Positions 20,593 through 33,900 of a stretch of DNA of 64,000 nt are shown here, piece after piece (within the stretch, counting starts at the first letter, position 1; each line of letters starts with the position of its first letter). The notes under the pieces are model-generated. The model was not told the origin of the DNA and did no database searches. It saw only the letters and a program-made list of their open reading frames with translations. The stretch is taken from positions 1 through 64,000 of the forward strand of contig JAXQJY010000031.1 of NCBI GenBank assembly GCA_037042185.1, given 5' to 3'. The position numbers were made by a program, and so were the translations under genes. The stretch comes from Sordariomycetes sp. S80-01Y (taxonomy: Eukaryota > Ascomycota > Sordariomycetes).

Positions 20593-22525
20593 ATGCTTCA
20601 CCTGGATTCCCTAGCCGGACGGCTGGTCACCGTTGGGGATGAACAGGGACTGCGGCTTCTGTTCCTTATCCCGTCTTTGTGGGCGGGGTACCTTTTCCTC
20701 TTGTTCGTGTATAGGCTTTACTTCCATCCCCTGGCGAGTTTCCCGGGGCCCAGAGTGGCCGCCATGACGTACTCATACGAATTCTGGTTCGATGTTGTCC
20801 GATGGGGACGCTACACACATGAAATCAAGCGGCTGCACCAAATATACGGCATGTGGAACATCGTCAGCCTTGTTGCTATGTCATTCTGATATCTCTTTTA
20901 AGGTCCCATCATCCGGATAAATCCAGATGAGCTTCATTGCAACGATCCCAGCTTTATCGAAACTATCTACGCAGGCGGACACAGAAAGACTGATAAGCCG
21001 CTGCATTTCGTTCGTGCATTTCCTCCCAGGTGAGGGAAAAGTCGCACATGTGCATTTAGACCATTGCTAATACTTTCTAGTGCTCACAAGGTGTGTCTAG
21101 CTGTTCACAGGATAAATCCCTTCCTTGAACTGTAGCTAATACGTCCTAGACTGGAGTTGGGACGGTGAATCATGGCCTGCACCGACTCCGGCGTGGGGCT
21201 ATCAACAAGTTCTTCTCCAAGACTCAGATCTGCAATCTCGAAAGTCTTGTTCATCATAACTCGCAAAGGCTTTGCGATAGGTTGCTTGATCATAATAGCA
21301 AGGAGTCATTTCGAATTATAGACCCCTATAGCTGTTTTGCATCTGACGTCATAACGGAATACTGCTTCGGGGAAAGCTTTCAATATCTGGACCAGCCAAC
21401 CTGGGAGCCAAACTATCGAACGGCACTCAACATTCTCTTCGGCTACATCCATATTTTCAGACACTTTCCCCTCATAGCTTACCTTATTGAAGCTATCCCA
21501 CTGTGAGTAACCCGCCTGCCTGATCCCTTCAACGCGTCCGAGGCCGTGTCAGCTTACGTCTGCAAGGTTCATAGTTACACAACTGTCGAGTAAAGCAGGC
21601 CATGTCATGAAAGATCTTAAAGTAGGAGCCTTATCTTGAAATTCGAGCCGCGCAACCCTTACCACCATAGGTTGCCATACCAGAGCGAATCAGACGGACG
21701 GAGTCGATTTCACCAACTGTCGCCTATGCTTCTCAGGCGACCATTTTCTCCTCAATGTTGGAATCTGACCTCCCGCCTAGTGAAAAGGATGTCTCACGCC
21801 TAGCCGCTGAGGCTAATGTACTTCTCATCGGAGGAACCCAGTCTACATCAGTCGCCCTTGAGTTTGTCACTTACCAGCTGCTCGCCCGACTTCCGATTGC
21901 TGAACGATTACGAGAGGAGATATCACTTGTCGCTCCAGACCCGAAAGCATTGCCGTCATGGAGAGAGCTCGAGAAGCTTCCATACTTCTCAGCTGTCATT
22001 CTCGAAACCCTTCGACTAATTTATGGCTCGCCGGGGAGACTCTCCCGAATTGCTACGGACCAAGATCTTTACTTTTCCGACACCCTGACAGCTAAATCTG
22101 GTAAGAAACAAGTGGAGTATATCATACCGAAAGGGTACGCCATTGGAATGTCGGCGTTCATTACACACATGGATGAAGCGATCTTCCCCAGTCCAAAGGC
22201 TTTCGACCCCGAAAGATGGATGGGCAGGAAAGGCGAAGTGGACAGAACATTGGAACGTTACTTATTGACCTTTTCCCGAGGAAGTCGCAACTGTGTAGGG
22301 ATGCAGTAAGTGCTCGCGATTACGTTTGGTGTCACAAGCTCACCACCAAACACTTGTAGACTGGCATACTGCGAACTTTACATCTGTATCGCAGCCTTGG
22401 TACTTCGAGTCCTCCCATCCATGCGACTCCATGAGACCAACGACTTGGATGTCGAGTATGATCACGATGAGCTTGTCGGGAGGCCGCGGCCAGACAGAGA
22501 GGGCGTGAGGGTTAAGATGATGTGA
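20593..22525 (+). CDS. Cytochrome P450 monooxygenase, seven exons
   Basis: Exons 20593-20848, 20903-21029, 21081-21090, 21150-21502, 21567-21621, 21671-22305 and 22360-22525 add to 1602 nt, giving 533 residues. The protein has an N-terminal membrane anchor with [11 protein letters not shown]. The I-helix block is [10 protein letters not shown], ExxR is ETLR, the PERF-like motif is PERW, and the heme loop is [12 protein letters not shown] with Cys at about 475. The first intron must use a GC donor (GCATGT) to keep [13 protein letters not shown] intact. Exon 3 is only 10 nt and supplies most of the SAHK in [15 protein letters not shown]. It is an ER-bound oxygenase that presumably tailors the product of the neighbouring terpene-forming enzyme. 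Its substrate is not predictable from sequence. Confidence 0.92.
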
Positions 22526-23372
22526 CCAAGGTGTTGCAGTCCGTGCGATTCACTATTTCTTCGACGAGTGTGGAAAGACTCTCAACATACACGCGACTCA
22601 GAGGACAGTTCTCTTTTTTTCAGCTCAAAAGTAATTTTGCCCAACATTTAATTCCTGAATGATTTGAGGACCAGCGCAAAAGTAGTCAAAGCCGTCCCGG
22701 CGTTCACCGTGCCAACTGCCCAACTGTTCACTCGACTCCTTGCCCACGATTCACTGGGAGCGTCGAGAATCTGCCCAGTGGCCCACCTAGGATCACTTGA
22801 GTGTCTACATTCATGCAGACTTCGTGTCGATCGGCGAGGACACGTCATTTCGAGCTGCACTTTTGGCCTTGCCTTATCTCATCACACCCACCCTGTCTTG
22901 TGATGGTTACCGAAAGTTTCCCGCAGTAGTGAAAGTTTCTGGCATGTAATCAACAGTGAGCGAGCTCCGGTAGCTTGTGTGTACCTGAATAGAGATGTGA
23001 GCCCGAAGTGCGGCCATCAGCTCATCGGTGTAGCGTATCACCCTCCTCAACTGGGTCGGCTCGCCACTTGGTCTGACCGACTTAATCCACAAGCCTTTAG
23101 GAGCATGCAGTCTTACGTAGCCATCCTTTTAGGACCTGTGCTCCCTTAGGACACGCCCCTCATCAAGACGGGATGTTAGTAAGAGATCAACCGCTTGGCG
23201 ACGGCCACTTAAAGCTTGGTGACGCCGCTTCTACCTGTAGTGAACAGTCAAGCTCTGGAATCAGACCACTGCCCCCACATGTCATCAACGTACTGTCCGA
23301 TAAAAAGCATTCAAAATATGCGTCTACTTCTGGTACTGCCATAAACGAAGTCATTGAGACAGTGAATTTGAT
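22526..23372. other. Intergenic between P450 and UbiA-type gene
   Basis: This holds the P450 terminator region and the UbiA-type promoter. A 68-codon frame at 23173-23379 ends just after the next gene's ATG in another frame. It could be a 5' exon, but I see no convincing splice pair. Confidence 0.35.
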
Positions 23373-24305
23373 ATGCTGATTGCGCGTTCCCAGACTAGCT
23401 GTTATCGACGGACGATCCAGGTGATTCAAGTGTTGTATCTCTCAACCGCATCCGATCTGATCCCAACTGCTACACCAAACATAAGTTTCGGTATACTAAG
23501 CGCGTTATCCGGGCCGCTCTTAACAACGAACCTTGACCCGGGTTTCTTCAGCACTATTCAACGGACACCGGCCATCTTCCTATATACCTGGGGAAACCTT
23601 TTTCTCTTTTGCTTATGGAATCAATGCTCCCCGTCTTCGGTCGAGGAGGACCGCGTGAACAAGCCTTGGCGTCCGGTTCCTTCCGGCCTCATTACAGTAG
23701 AATCTGGCAGGAGGATGATCATTATGCTCGTTCTTCCAGTGCTGAGCTTTTCGTGGGTCGCGGGTGTGCACCTCGAAACAAGCATGTTCATCTTCCTAGC
23801 ATGGTTGTACAATGATTGGCAAGGTGGAGAGGCAAACTTCATTCTTCGCAATGGCATTGTGGCAGCTATGTTTGCCGTGGGGTCTGAAGGCTCGCTAAGA
23901 ATTGGAACCGGTCGATCCGCTGAACTCCTCCCCGAAGCCTATATCTGGATTCTGTTAATCTGGGCTGTTGTGTTGACGACCATGCACGTATCCGACTTCC
24001 ACGATATGGAGGGGGATTCTATCAAGAATAGGAGGACGGTCCCGTTGGTATTAGGCGAGAGACTTGCAAGGATATCAATTGCTATAGCTGTTCTCTTCTG
24101 GTCAGGGGCCAGTGTTTCTTTCTGGAAGCTTCATTCGCCCTTCTGCTTTATCCCATTCCCGGCGGCCATTTTGATTGCAACTCGACAGCTCTGCCTGCGG
24201 GGGCCGAAGGCGGACCGAAGAACTTGGGTTATCTGGGCTTTATGGATGATGTGTCTCTATGCGCTGCCATTAATAGGTTGGGTGACTAGCGCTACCTACG
24301 GTTGA
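23373..24305 (+). CDS. UbiA-superfamily membrane protein, candidate UbiA-type terpene cyclase
   Basis: This gene of 310 codons has no intron in the recognised part. The protein is hydrophobic, with about seven to eight membrane segments. The first metal-binding region is the variant NQxxxxxxxEDxxNKPWRP (near residue 82) rather than NDxxDxxxD. The second is the standard DFHDMEGD (near 209). The variant first motif is, as I recall, shared with a fungal group that includes cyathane synthase EriG and the fumagillin bergamotene synthase, which cyclise a prenyl diphosphate rather than transfer it. Placement beside a GGPP synthase and a P450 supports a diterpene cyclase role. An aromatic or other prenyltransferase role is the alternative. 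The start is uncertain: family members often have a longer N-terminus. Confidence 0.8.
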   Translation: MLIARSQTSCYRRTIQVIQVLYLSTASDLIPTATPNISFGILSALSGPLLTTNLDPGFFSTIQRTPAIFLYTWGNLFLFCLWNQCSPSSVEEDRVNKPWRPVPSGLITVESGRRMIIMLVLPVLSFSWVAGVHLETSMFIFLAWLYNDWQGGEANFILRNGIVAAMFAVGSEGSLRIGTGRSAELLPEAYIWILLIWAVVLTTMHVSDFHDMEGDSIKNRRTVPLVLGERLARISIAIAVLFWSGASVSFWKLHSPFCFIPFPAAILIATRQLCLRGPKADRRTWVIWALWMMCLYALPLIGWVTSATYG

Positions 24306-24920
24306 TAGGCTGCATCGCATTTCAGACCTGATTCCGTGGGTCTTTGGATAGGAATGAGGCATGTCGGAGGAATGCGAAACTTCTCTTCAGGTTGACAGGT
24401 TCTGCCGCAAAATGCTAGCGATGCTAGCCGCGCCATCCCTGTTTATTGGCGGCCAAATTACATTTTGAGATGTTGTTTAAAATACACCAGCGAGAGCAAA
24501 CAGCGTGTGAAGTCACTGTTTATGTGTGGTGACACGCAAATATCACTCAAGAAGTTCACGTTGCCAGATGCAGTAATTTCTTTGACGGAAATAAACATTG
24601 GAAATGGCCATATTGTAAATTTTGGCATTCTGCAGGGTTGTCAGATTAGTCGGACCTCCGAGCGGGACCTGGTCCTACACATGTTCGGATAGAGCTAGAG
24701 TTTGACGCGGGTCCACGAAACGAACCCCGCGCCTTGTTTTTGACTGAAAACCTGCATAATAACTCGAAATTCAGGTTAACGAGTGCTGGGTGTTTCAGCA
24801 TTGCATTCACGGCTGTGATTCATGGATGAGGCTGGATTTGATGTCTGGGGCTTGCCTACGAGGGAGAACTCGCACATCTATTGCGTCTTGCGGCAACACC
24901 ACCGGACGTTAGGGAAAGCC
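24306..24920. other. Convergent intergenic region between UbiA-type gene and NRPS
   Basis: About 600 bp between two convergent gene ends. A 75-codon frame at 24465-24692 has no recognisable feature. Confidence 0.4.
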
Positions 24921-27900
24921 CTAGTCTCTCTGTATATATTGTACCTCTGCTGTGAGGAGAGAAATGTTCTCACAAAGCTCACGTAGCATGCGATCTACCG
25001 TCAATCTGTCGCACAGCCGCTCGCTCACTTCCAGTGTGACCCTAAGGCTGCGGCCAGCTGGATCGATTGCCCCCCCAATCTCAACGTCGTGGATGGGCGA
25101 CTGTTGCAGGTCCATCAGGCGCGAAGCAATGTTGCCGTCGGCTTCATTGGTAAGTGAGACCTCCTCTCGAACGCCATCGACCCGGGCGAACGGGTTCTTT
25201 ATGTGGAGCCCCGGGGGCATGTCCAAGTTCTGATACGTGACGCAACAGCCGTAGTTCGAGATGTCCGACGGCAAGTCGGTACATTGAGTTCTCAGCTCGT
25301 CCCATCCGAGGGTCTCGAATGGCAAGCTTTGGATATACTGGTCTTGGACCCTCTCGAGAAGCTGCCTCAGGCTGGCATCCGTGTTGATACTCACACGCAT
25401 AGGCACAATGTTGACACAAGGGCCAACAATCGACTGGTAGGCCTCGGGCAAGCTTTGTCGGCCCGATACAACTCGCCCAAAGAGGACATCGGGTACCTCC
25501 GTCTCCTTTGCCAGCATCAAGGCGCATGCTGCTGTGAAAATCGTGGCCGTTGTGACGCTGCCCACGGGAATGGGTACTTCGATAGTTCTCGCGGCGGCCC
25601 ACACCATTCCGGGCCTTTCTGCCCTCTTACACATGTTTCCCCCATGACCAATCTGGGTCATTTTGGCGCCCCGCAGTATAGACCTCCAGAAAACATGTCC
25701 TTCTGGGCGACTGAGGGCTATCAACCGCCTGTAGTTGGCGAATCTCGGCGCCGTGGGTAGGGGGGCACCGTCAAGCAGGGCGTGCAAGGATTGCACGACA
25801 TGGCCTAGGCTTACGCCGTCGTACAAGGCATGCGAGATTTGTAAAGCTACTCGTACCATCGATGCCTGGTTCTTGTGAATTGTGATGCGGAGTAAGGACT
25901 GCCCTAGATGGACCGGCTCAGGTGACGCGACATCGTCGCCGGCCTGCACAACCTTGATAGAAACCTGAGCACGGTCCAAAACCACCTGATAAAGCCCACC
26001 ATGCGCCCAAAGAAATACAGACCTGAAAACGTCGAAGTGTTGAACCAGGGTAGTCCATGCCTGGCTCAGCCTTTCAATATCGGTGGCGGCAGGCAAGTCT
26101 AGGACGAATTGAGGGGGCATCCGTGGCTGCTCGGTCACCGAATTGAATACGTGGTTCTTCTGCATGCGAGTCGCTGGATAGGCATCCACTATGAATCTCC
26201 CCTGGCATTCAATCTGGGGCGCGAGATGACGTTGGATGAACTGGTCCGCTTGGCCAGGCAGTTCCTCAAAAGGAGATGGTTCTGACCAGACATCGTGCTG
26301 CTGCAAAGCAGACAGCCGATACTGAGCCCCTATTATTTTCGCGAGCTCTCCGAGCACTGGTTGCTCAAAAATATCCTTGACGGTCACGCGTCTATCCAGC
26401 CGGCGACTTGTTGCAGCGGCCACCTTCGTCGCCAAGAGAGAGTGGCCGCCTCGGTCGAAGAAGTTGTCGGTCACACCTATTGGAGCGCCTAGTACTGCCG
26501 AGAACTCCTCGCATAGCGCCGACTCGATGTCGTTGCGTGGTGGGACAAAAGTAGATGTTGTGACTTGCTCGGTTGCTAGCAGTGCCTGAACACGGTTGTT
26601 GAGCGCCTGCCGATCAACCTTTCCGTTGGCGTTGACCGGCATCTTCTCCAGCATGAATAATTGAGATGGTACCATGTAAGATGGAAGAAGGCTCTGCAGG
26701 GATGTACGGACTTCCTTCTCGATCCGGCGCTGCTGCTGTCGCTGCAGTGGTCTATTGGTGCTGGGGACGGACGCCCCAACAATATCGTGCGGAAATGGGA
26801 ACAATGCTCGATGGCCTTGATCTGAAGAATAAGATCGATAGAACACAGCGTCAAGTGCGCCGTGATTGGACTGCTGGCGTGCCCAGCTCAAATCGACCCG
26901 GAAGCCAGCCTGTTTGCCCATGTCCATCAGATCGGCGGCCGACAAAGCTGGGCAAGATGCTGCCTGACGACGCATTGCTGCCCACCAGTCTTCATCGGCC
27001 CCTAAGGCCTGTTGGTCTTGATCCTCTAGTGAAATAACCACGCTCCGCTCCAAAGCGGCTTTGCTGTGCGGTATGTTGCCGATAGCTAGCGGCTCCTGGT
27101 CTGGCGCATGCTTCAAGAGGCTCTCCAAGCCCTCTCGCGTCATCCGGCAGGCTTCATAATCGATCCAACCCGTTACCGGGACAGCCTTTACTTGGATCGA
27201 GGGCTCGCTGTTGCGAAGATGTACCACCGCTGCATAGCGGTAAGTGCTCAGCTCGTTCGTTGCTTCCATGACCTTGGGGAGTATTTCCACATGCGCTATC
27301 TGCTTAGGCATTTTGTGAGCCAATGCCGTGAAGAAGGCAGGGTCAACCAGAAGCTCCTCTTCTCGTGATTCAATTTCGGCCATCTGTTTCCTGACAGCTT
27401 CCTTCGTTTCGCTCCCACGTAGTAGATACAAGGCCCGCGCTGCAAGGAATTGCTGGTTCAGCGTGTTTGGTCTCATGTCTCCGAAATGCAACCGCTTCAC
27501 GCCTGGAATCAGGATCAAGTTCCTGATTAGCTCAACCAAATAGTCGGCCGAGGGAAAATACTGGGCTACAGAATTGATAATGACCAACTCCGGGCTGATG
27601 TCGCCTAATCCACCGAGATCTGTGGCGGTCCCGACTTGGACCTCAGCTTTGCCACTGAGCGCGGGTGTTGAGCTTGCGATCTTGTTGACAAAGTCCGCCA
27701 TAGACGGCGATGGCTCAAGACCTACATAGCTCTCCACGCCTCGAAGGTTGAACAGAATCATGCCGCTGCCTGTCCCAATCTCGAGCACGTTACCTGCAGG
27801 CCGACCGTCATGTATGGCGTCGATGGTGTCGCGTAGCCACTCCTCCATCTCGACTTTATCTATGTCGTTCCCATCAATCATCGAGGTCCAGCCGGTGAAG

Positions 27901-30900
27901 TCATGGCCAATGGCCGACTGGCCCATCGTGTCGATACTAGAGTATGTGTTCGTCTCGAAATGATCTACCCATCCTTCTACTTGGTCGTTGGTAGACTCTT
28001 TCTCGGTGCTTTCGTCTTTGGTCGTCATGAATGCGACCAAGCGGGTGTCACCGTGCTCATGACGTACTATGACAACAGCGTCTTGAACAGCATTGCAGGC
28101 CAACATGACGTTTTCGACTTCGGTGGGCTCGACACGATGGCCGCGAATCTTGACCTGCTGGTCCATTCGTCCGAAAAACTCTAGCAACCCATCTCTTGGT
28201 CGATACCGCACCCGGTCACCCGTACGGTATCCTCGCAGCACTTGACCGTTGATATCGATATCTAGGAAACGGCCAAAGTCAAGTGTCGAATCAGTGTAGC
28301 CTCTTGCTAGACCATGGCCTGTTACGACCAGCTCTCCGAGCACACCCAGAGGAACCAGCTGCTGGCGCTCATCCATGACGTGCGCCCCCGAGCCGTGTAT
28401 AGCACGTCCAATTGGCACGCCGTTGATGAACTTGTCCTGTTCTTCCGCTGAAACAGCATACAGGGTACTGATCACTCCATTCTCCGCTGGCCCATATGCA
28501 TTCACAAAGCCTTTCCCGACAAGCTCCCGCGCTTTCAAAGCGTCGTGGCTGTCGAGCCGATCACCGCCCGTATACAACACCTCCAGCTTAGCCAATACCT
28601 GTGGAATGTTGGCGAGGTATTCCTTCAGTAGCGCTGTGGTGATGAGGGCGGCCTGGATATTCTCCTTTGTGAATATCGCTTCGATTTCTTGGTAGTCCAG
28701 CGTAGACATGCGGTCAATACACACAACCGTCCCGCCAGTCAGCAGCGGCATGAAGATCTCCCACACCGACGCATCGAATCCGCTGTTTGACAGATGGGCT
28801 ACCCGGACGGCTTTTGGGAGTTCCGAAGCGGCCTGCACACCCCTCACCAACCGGATAATGCTTCGATGCTCGACCATGACGCCTTTCGGCTTCCCGGTTG
28901 ACCCGGACGTAAAGATGGTGTAAGCCAGACTCCCTGAGCCCGGTCTCGTCGAGCGTCCGCGTAGGGCTGTCCCGTCGTGTTCAACATCCTGAGTCAAGGT
29001 GTCGCAGATTCGGACTACAGATACCGCGGGGACTTTCCAATCAGGCAGAGAGATCTTGGATCCGATCAGAACGTGCTTGTGCCCGTCCACGGCGGCTAGG
29101 ACTGCGTCCGTTCGAGCTGCGGGCACATTGGTGTCAAGCGGCAGGTATGCTAAGCCCGCTTTCAAGATACCCAGGTAAGCGACGATGGCTTCGCAAGACC
29201 TCGGAGCTAGCACACCTACCAAGGTCTCGGGGACCAGGTCAAGCTTTTGCAGCCATGTAGCCAGCCTTTGTGACTGTAAATCTAGCTCTGCAAAAGTGAG
29301 ACGAGAAGTGGCGTCCGCGACGGCCGTTGCATCCGCGCTCATCTTTACTTGCTTGCAAAACAAGTCAACCACGCTTGTTTCGTACCCTCCGACAACTGTC
29401 GAGCTGGGTAAAAGACCGAGGCGTTGCATATCCTCTCGTCCGTTGGTCAATGGTAGTACTGGAACGGCTATATCTGGTCGTTCCAGGCCCTGGCGTATTA
29501 CCTCCTGGAATACAGAACCTAGGCTCTTTATCGTCTCGGGCTCGTATAGATCAGTGGCGAAAAAGATATCTCCACCTAACCGGCCATCCTCCTGCCACAG
29601 ATGAAATTCAATATCGAATCGCGTTGCAGGAACAATAGGTAGGGTCTCGCTAGCTAGTCCATCTAGTTGCACCTTTCCTAGGTCTTTTTGAGAGTGAAGG
29701 GCGAACATCAGCTGCACCAAGGGATTCCGAGAGGTATCTCTTATGCCTGGCAGGAGCGTAGACACGATGCGCTCGAAAGGAACGTCCTGGTGTGCGAACG
29801 CATCGGTAGCCGTAGCGTATGCCCGCTGGACGACGTCTTCGAAGCAGTCATCGGCGCCGAGACCAATTCTGATGCATTGGGTGTTGACAAAAAAGCCTAT
29901 GATATTTTCAAGCTCCGGTCGATTTCGATTGGCGATAGGCGTTCCAATCGTAGCATCCCCAGCGCCTGTTAGTCGGAAATGTGCGACACGGAAAGCTGCC
30001 AGGAGTGCCACAAAAGGCGTGACTTCCCGCGTACGGCAGAAGTCTTGCAGGCGTGCATACAATGGGCCTCGTACGGACACCGGAACAGACCCAGCCTGAC
30101 CAGATAGCCTTGCTGGGCGAGGTCGATCTGTGCGTAGCTCTGCTGGAATACTATCCTTTAGCTGGCGCTCCCAGTACGCAAGCTGTCGTTCATGCTCTTC
30201 TTGCTGCTTGCCCTGCCGTTGCCATGCCGCAAAATCGCGATATTGAACAGGTAGCGGGCTTACAGACGATAGGGGGTCCTTGCTTAGCAATGCCGATTTG
30301 TAGAACCTACTTAGCTCCCGGACGAAGATGTCCACGGACCATCCGTCAGACAGAATGTGATGCATTGTTATGGACAATATGTGATCCTCGTTGTCTTTCA
30401 GCTGAATCAACGCAACTCTCCACCCTGGTTGAGCGGAGAGGTTGAACTCTTCCTGCTGTTCTTTGCGCAATAGGTGCATGATACTTTCGTCTTCTGACTG
30501 AGATGCATCAATCACCCTAAGCTCCTTGGCGTCATATTCTTGGACGACTTGCATGCCTACTCCATCATGGTCCTCGAATGTTGTCCTTAGGATCTCATGT
30601 CGTTGCGCCAGAGCATTGAACGCTACGCGAAGCGCGTTCTTTTGCAGCGGACCACGCAGGCGTACCGCAAGCGGCATGCTGTACCACGATGCATGTTGGT
30701 GTAGCTGATGCAAAAACCACAGTCGGCCTTGGGCAAAAGATTGTTCCACGGGACCGCTGTACCCTGACGAGGGAATCGCACGATGCGACGCTGTTCCTCG
30801 CTCCAGAGTGGCGGCCAAGTCACGCACTTTAGGGTGGTCGAAGATATCCTTGACCGAGATTTGAGCATCCAGCCGGCGGCTTATCCGCGCGGCAACCTTG

Positions 30901-33900
30901 GTTGCCATGAGCGAATGACCCCCATGTTCGAAAAATGTATCATCAATGCCGACCTCGACTCCCAGCACCTCAGAGAACTCCTCACACAGAGCCTTTTCTG
31001 TGGGGTTGCGGGCTGCCTGTCGAGTGGAAATTGGATTGTTCCTTGGTGCCCTCAGTGCATGCTGAGCAAGAGCACGACGATCAACCTTGCCGCTGGGATT
31101 CAACGGCATTTCGTCCAGCACGACGATCTGCGCCGGGATCATATACGGGGGTAGCAGCGTTTGCAGATGCGCTCTCAGTTGGGTGGCAGTCAAGCGGTGC
31201 TGATGCTGCTGCACTGGCTGATTGATGAGAGGCCCGTTTGGCTGAATCTGCTCCTCGGTAGGGAATTGGAAGAAAGTACGTCCCGCGTCCTCTGTAGGTC
31301 GATGGTGGTGGAAAACAGCATCCATAGCACCGTCTTGGGAAGCGTGCCGAGCCCAACTGATGTCCACGCAGAAGCCCGCTTGCGACGCAATATCGTGGAG
31401 GTCGGCTGCCGATGCAGATTCCTCCCTCTCGGCCGCAAGATCCGCAGCAGCTATCCACGAAGCTGTAGTTTCTTCTGCGTTCTCTTGACGGAGGGAGCGG
31501 AGCAGATGTCGCTCTACATCTCCTTTGCTGACCTGGATATTCCTGACGGCCAAGACGGAGGTTTGTTCCGAGCTACACAGCAGCTCAGAAAGAGACTGTT
31601 TGCTCATGTTGCTTGCTTTCCAGTCGAACCAGTCTTTCGCCGGGATGGCGCGCGCTGGCGGCAACGGTCTCCCAGAATGAAGATGCACAACGGCCGCGTA
31701 TCGGTAGACGCTCAGCTCGTTGGTCGCTCGCATGTTCTTTGGCAAGATCTCGACGTGTGCTACGCGCTCATCAGACACCAACCGCGTGAAGAAGCCCGGG
31801 TCAACCAGGAGCTCCTCCTCGCGAGCTTCCAATTCGGCCATCTTCGCCTCCACAGCCTGTTTCGTTGCGTTATCCCCCAGGGCTCGTCGCGCCCGCCCAG
31901 CCAGGAATTGCTTATTGAGCGTGTAAGGGCGTAGATCGCCAAAGAAAAGTGTCGACGCACCAGGGATTTGCACCAAAATACGGATAACCTCTTCCAGGTA
32001 TGCCGCGGACGGGAAATATTGCACAACGGAATTCAGGACGATCGTATCTGGGGAGCAGTCGATAGCATCGGCAGCAGCGGTGGCCGTCCCGACATGCACG
32101 GTGGCTTTGCCAGCGATGTCTGGCCTGCCCCTTGCTATCCTGTTGACAAATGTTGCTGCCGAGCGCGATGGTTCAAGACCAACATAGCTTCGCAAGCCGT
32201 CCCCCAGATTCAATAGAACCATGCCTGTGCCAGTTCCGATTTCGAGCACATTTCCTGCGGGTTGGCCATTTAGAAGCGCCTTGAGGGTATCCTGGAGCCA
32301 CTCTTCCATCTGGTCCTCTTCTATGCTGGATCCGTCGTACATGGATGTCCAACCAGTGAAGTCCCGGCCAGCTTTGGAAGGATGGATTGCCTCGATATCT
32401 GCCTGCATACTGGCATCAAAGTGATGCGACCAGCCCTCTACTTGGAGCGCCTCTGCTTCTTGTGCTGCTACCTCGCTGGCTCTGGTGGTCACGAATCCCA
32501 CCATCTCCGGCGCGCGCGCGTCCGAATCCCCGTCGCGCACAACCACCGCAGCAGCGCTTATAGGTTCGTATGTCAACATAGCTTGCTCAACCTCGGCAGG
32601 CTCGATTCGGTGCCCGCGGATCTTGATCTGGTGGTCCACCCGACCGAAGAACTCGAGTAAGCCATCTTTTGGCCGCTGCCGCACACGGTCGCCTGTTCGA
32701 TACCCTCGTTCAACCCGACCGTTGATGTTAACGTCTAGGAAGCGGCCATTATTCAAGACAGGATCGATGTATCCGCGAGCCAGACCGTCTCCTGTGACAA
32801 CAAGCTCGCCAATAGCACCGAGGGGAACAAGTTGTTGGTACGCATCCATAACGTAGGCTCCAGAATTATCCACAGCACGCCCAATGGGGACGCCATGAAC
32901 GAATCGATCATCCTGGTCGACGTTGTGTATCGCGCTAATCACTGTATTCTCTGCAGGACCATAGGCATTGAAGAACCCGCGGCCGAGCAGCGATCGCGCT
33001 TGGATTGCGTCCTGAGGGTCGAGCCGGTCGCCCCCAGTATGGAGCACATCTAGGCCAGCCAGCGTGAGTGGGATCCGCTCGAGGCATTGTTTAAGCAACA
33101 CAGGCGGCAACGTCGCAGCCTGAATGCGTCGGTGGACAAAGACTTCCTTCAGAGCCTTGCTGTCAAGCGTAGTCATGTAATCGATACAGACCAGCGTACC
33201 TCCAGTCAGCAAGGCGGTGTAGATCTCCCATGTTGAGGCGTCGAAGCTGAGATTCATCACATGCGCCATGCGTACTCTATGAGGTAGTCTGGATGAGACG
33301 TTCTCGGCCTGGATCAGCCGGATGATGCTACGATGCTCTACCAGGACACCCTTTGGCTGGCCCGTGGACCCGGAAGTGAAGACGGCGTAGGCTAGACTCG
33401 TGGCCGACGGCCTGCTTATGGCGTCCAAGGACTCTTCTTTGGTGGCACCATCCTTCAGAGCAGCATCTATTGGTACCAGCTCAGCCTGTGTTAGGGCCGG
33501 CTCGGGAAGGGGGGCATCCCTCCCGATGAAGGCCAACATCGATCCACCCGCTGCCGACAGAATCGCATCTAGTCGGGACGAAGGCATAGTGACATCCAGT
33601 GGTAGGTATGCTGCGTTTGCCTTTATGATGCCCAGGAAGGCAACGATAGCCTCGCAGGATCGAGGTGCGAGTACCCCGACAATTGTTTCTGAAGCCACCT
33701 CTCTTTTCCGCAGCCAGAACGCAATCCTATCCGACGCGGCAGATAGCTGGGCATATGTGAGCGAGGATGAGACATCCACGACCGCAATTTCATCCGGCCA
33801 TGCATCTACCTGCTGTTGGAAAAGCTCCACCACGCTGGCGTCCCTGTCATAAGGTCTGTGCTTGATGTCGAGCAGCCCCAAGCGCTTGAGATCGTCCAGG

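Noticed and set aside
21503-21720. Stops inside the first P450 suggesting a pseudogene
   Set aside because: Introns at 21503-21566 and 21622-21670 with normal signals remove them and leave the conserved AGHVMKDLK in frame.
23373-24305. Calling the UbiA-type protein an aromatic (meroterpenoid) prenyltransferase
   Set aside because: The first Asp-rich motif is the NQ...NKPWRP variant and no polyketide or aromatic-acid gene is near, so a terpene-cyclase role is preferred but not proven.
14517-24305. An indole-diterpene (paxilline-like) cluster
   Set aside because: The GGPP synthase and P450 fit, but I see no FAD epoxidase, no PaxB-like cyclase and no indole-GGPP prenyltransferase.
31161-31934. 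A 257-codon plus-strand frame
   Set aside because: It is entirely antisense to the NRPS and has no motif. Many similar frames occur across that gene.
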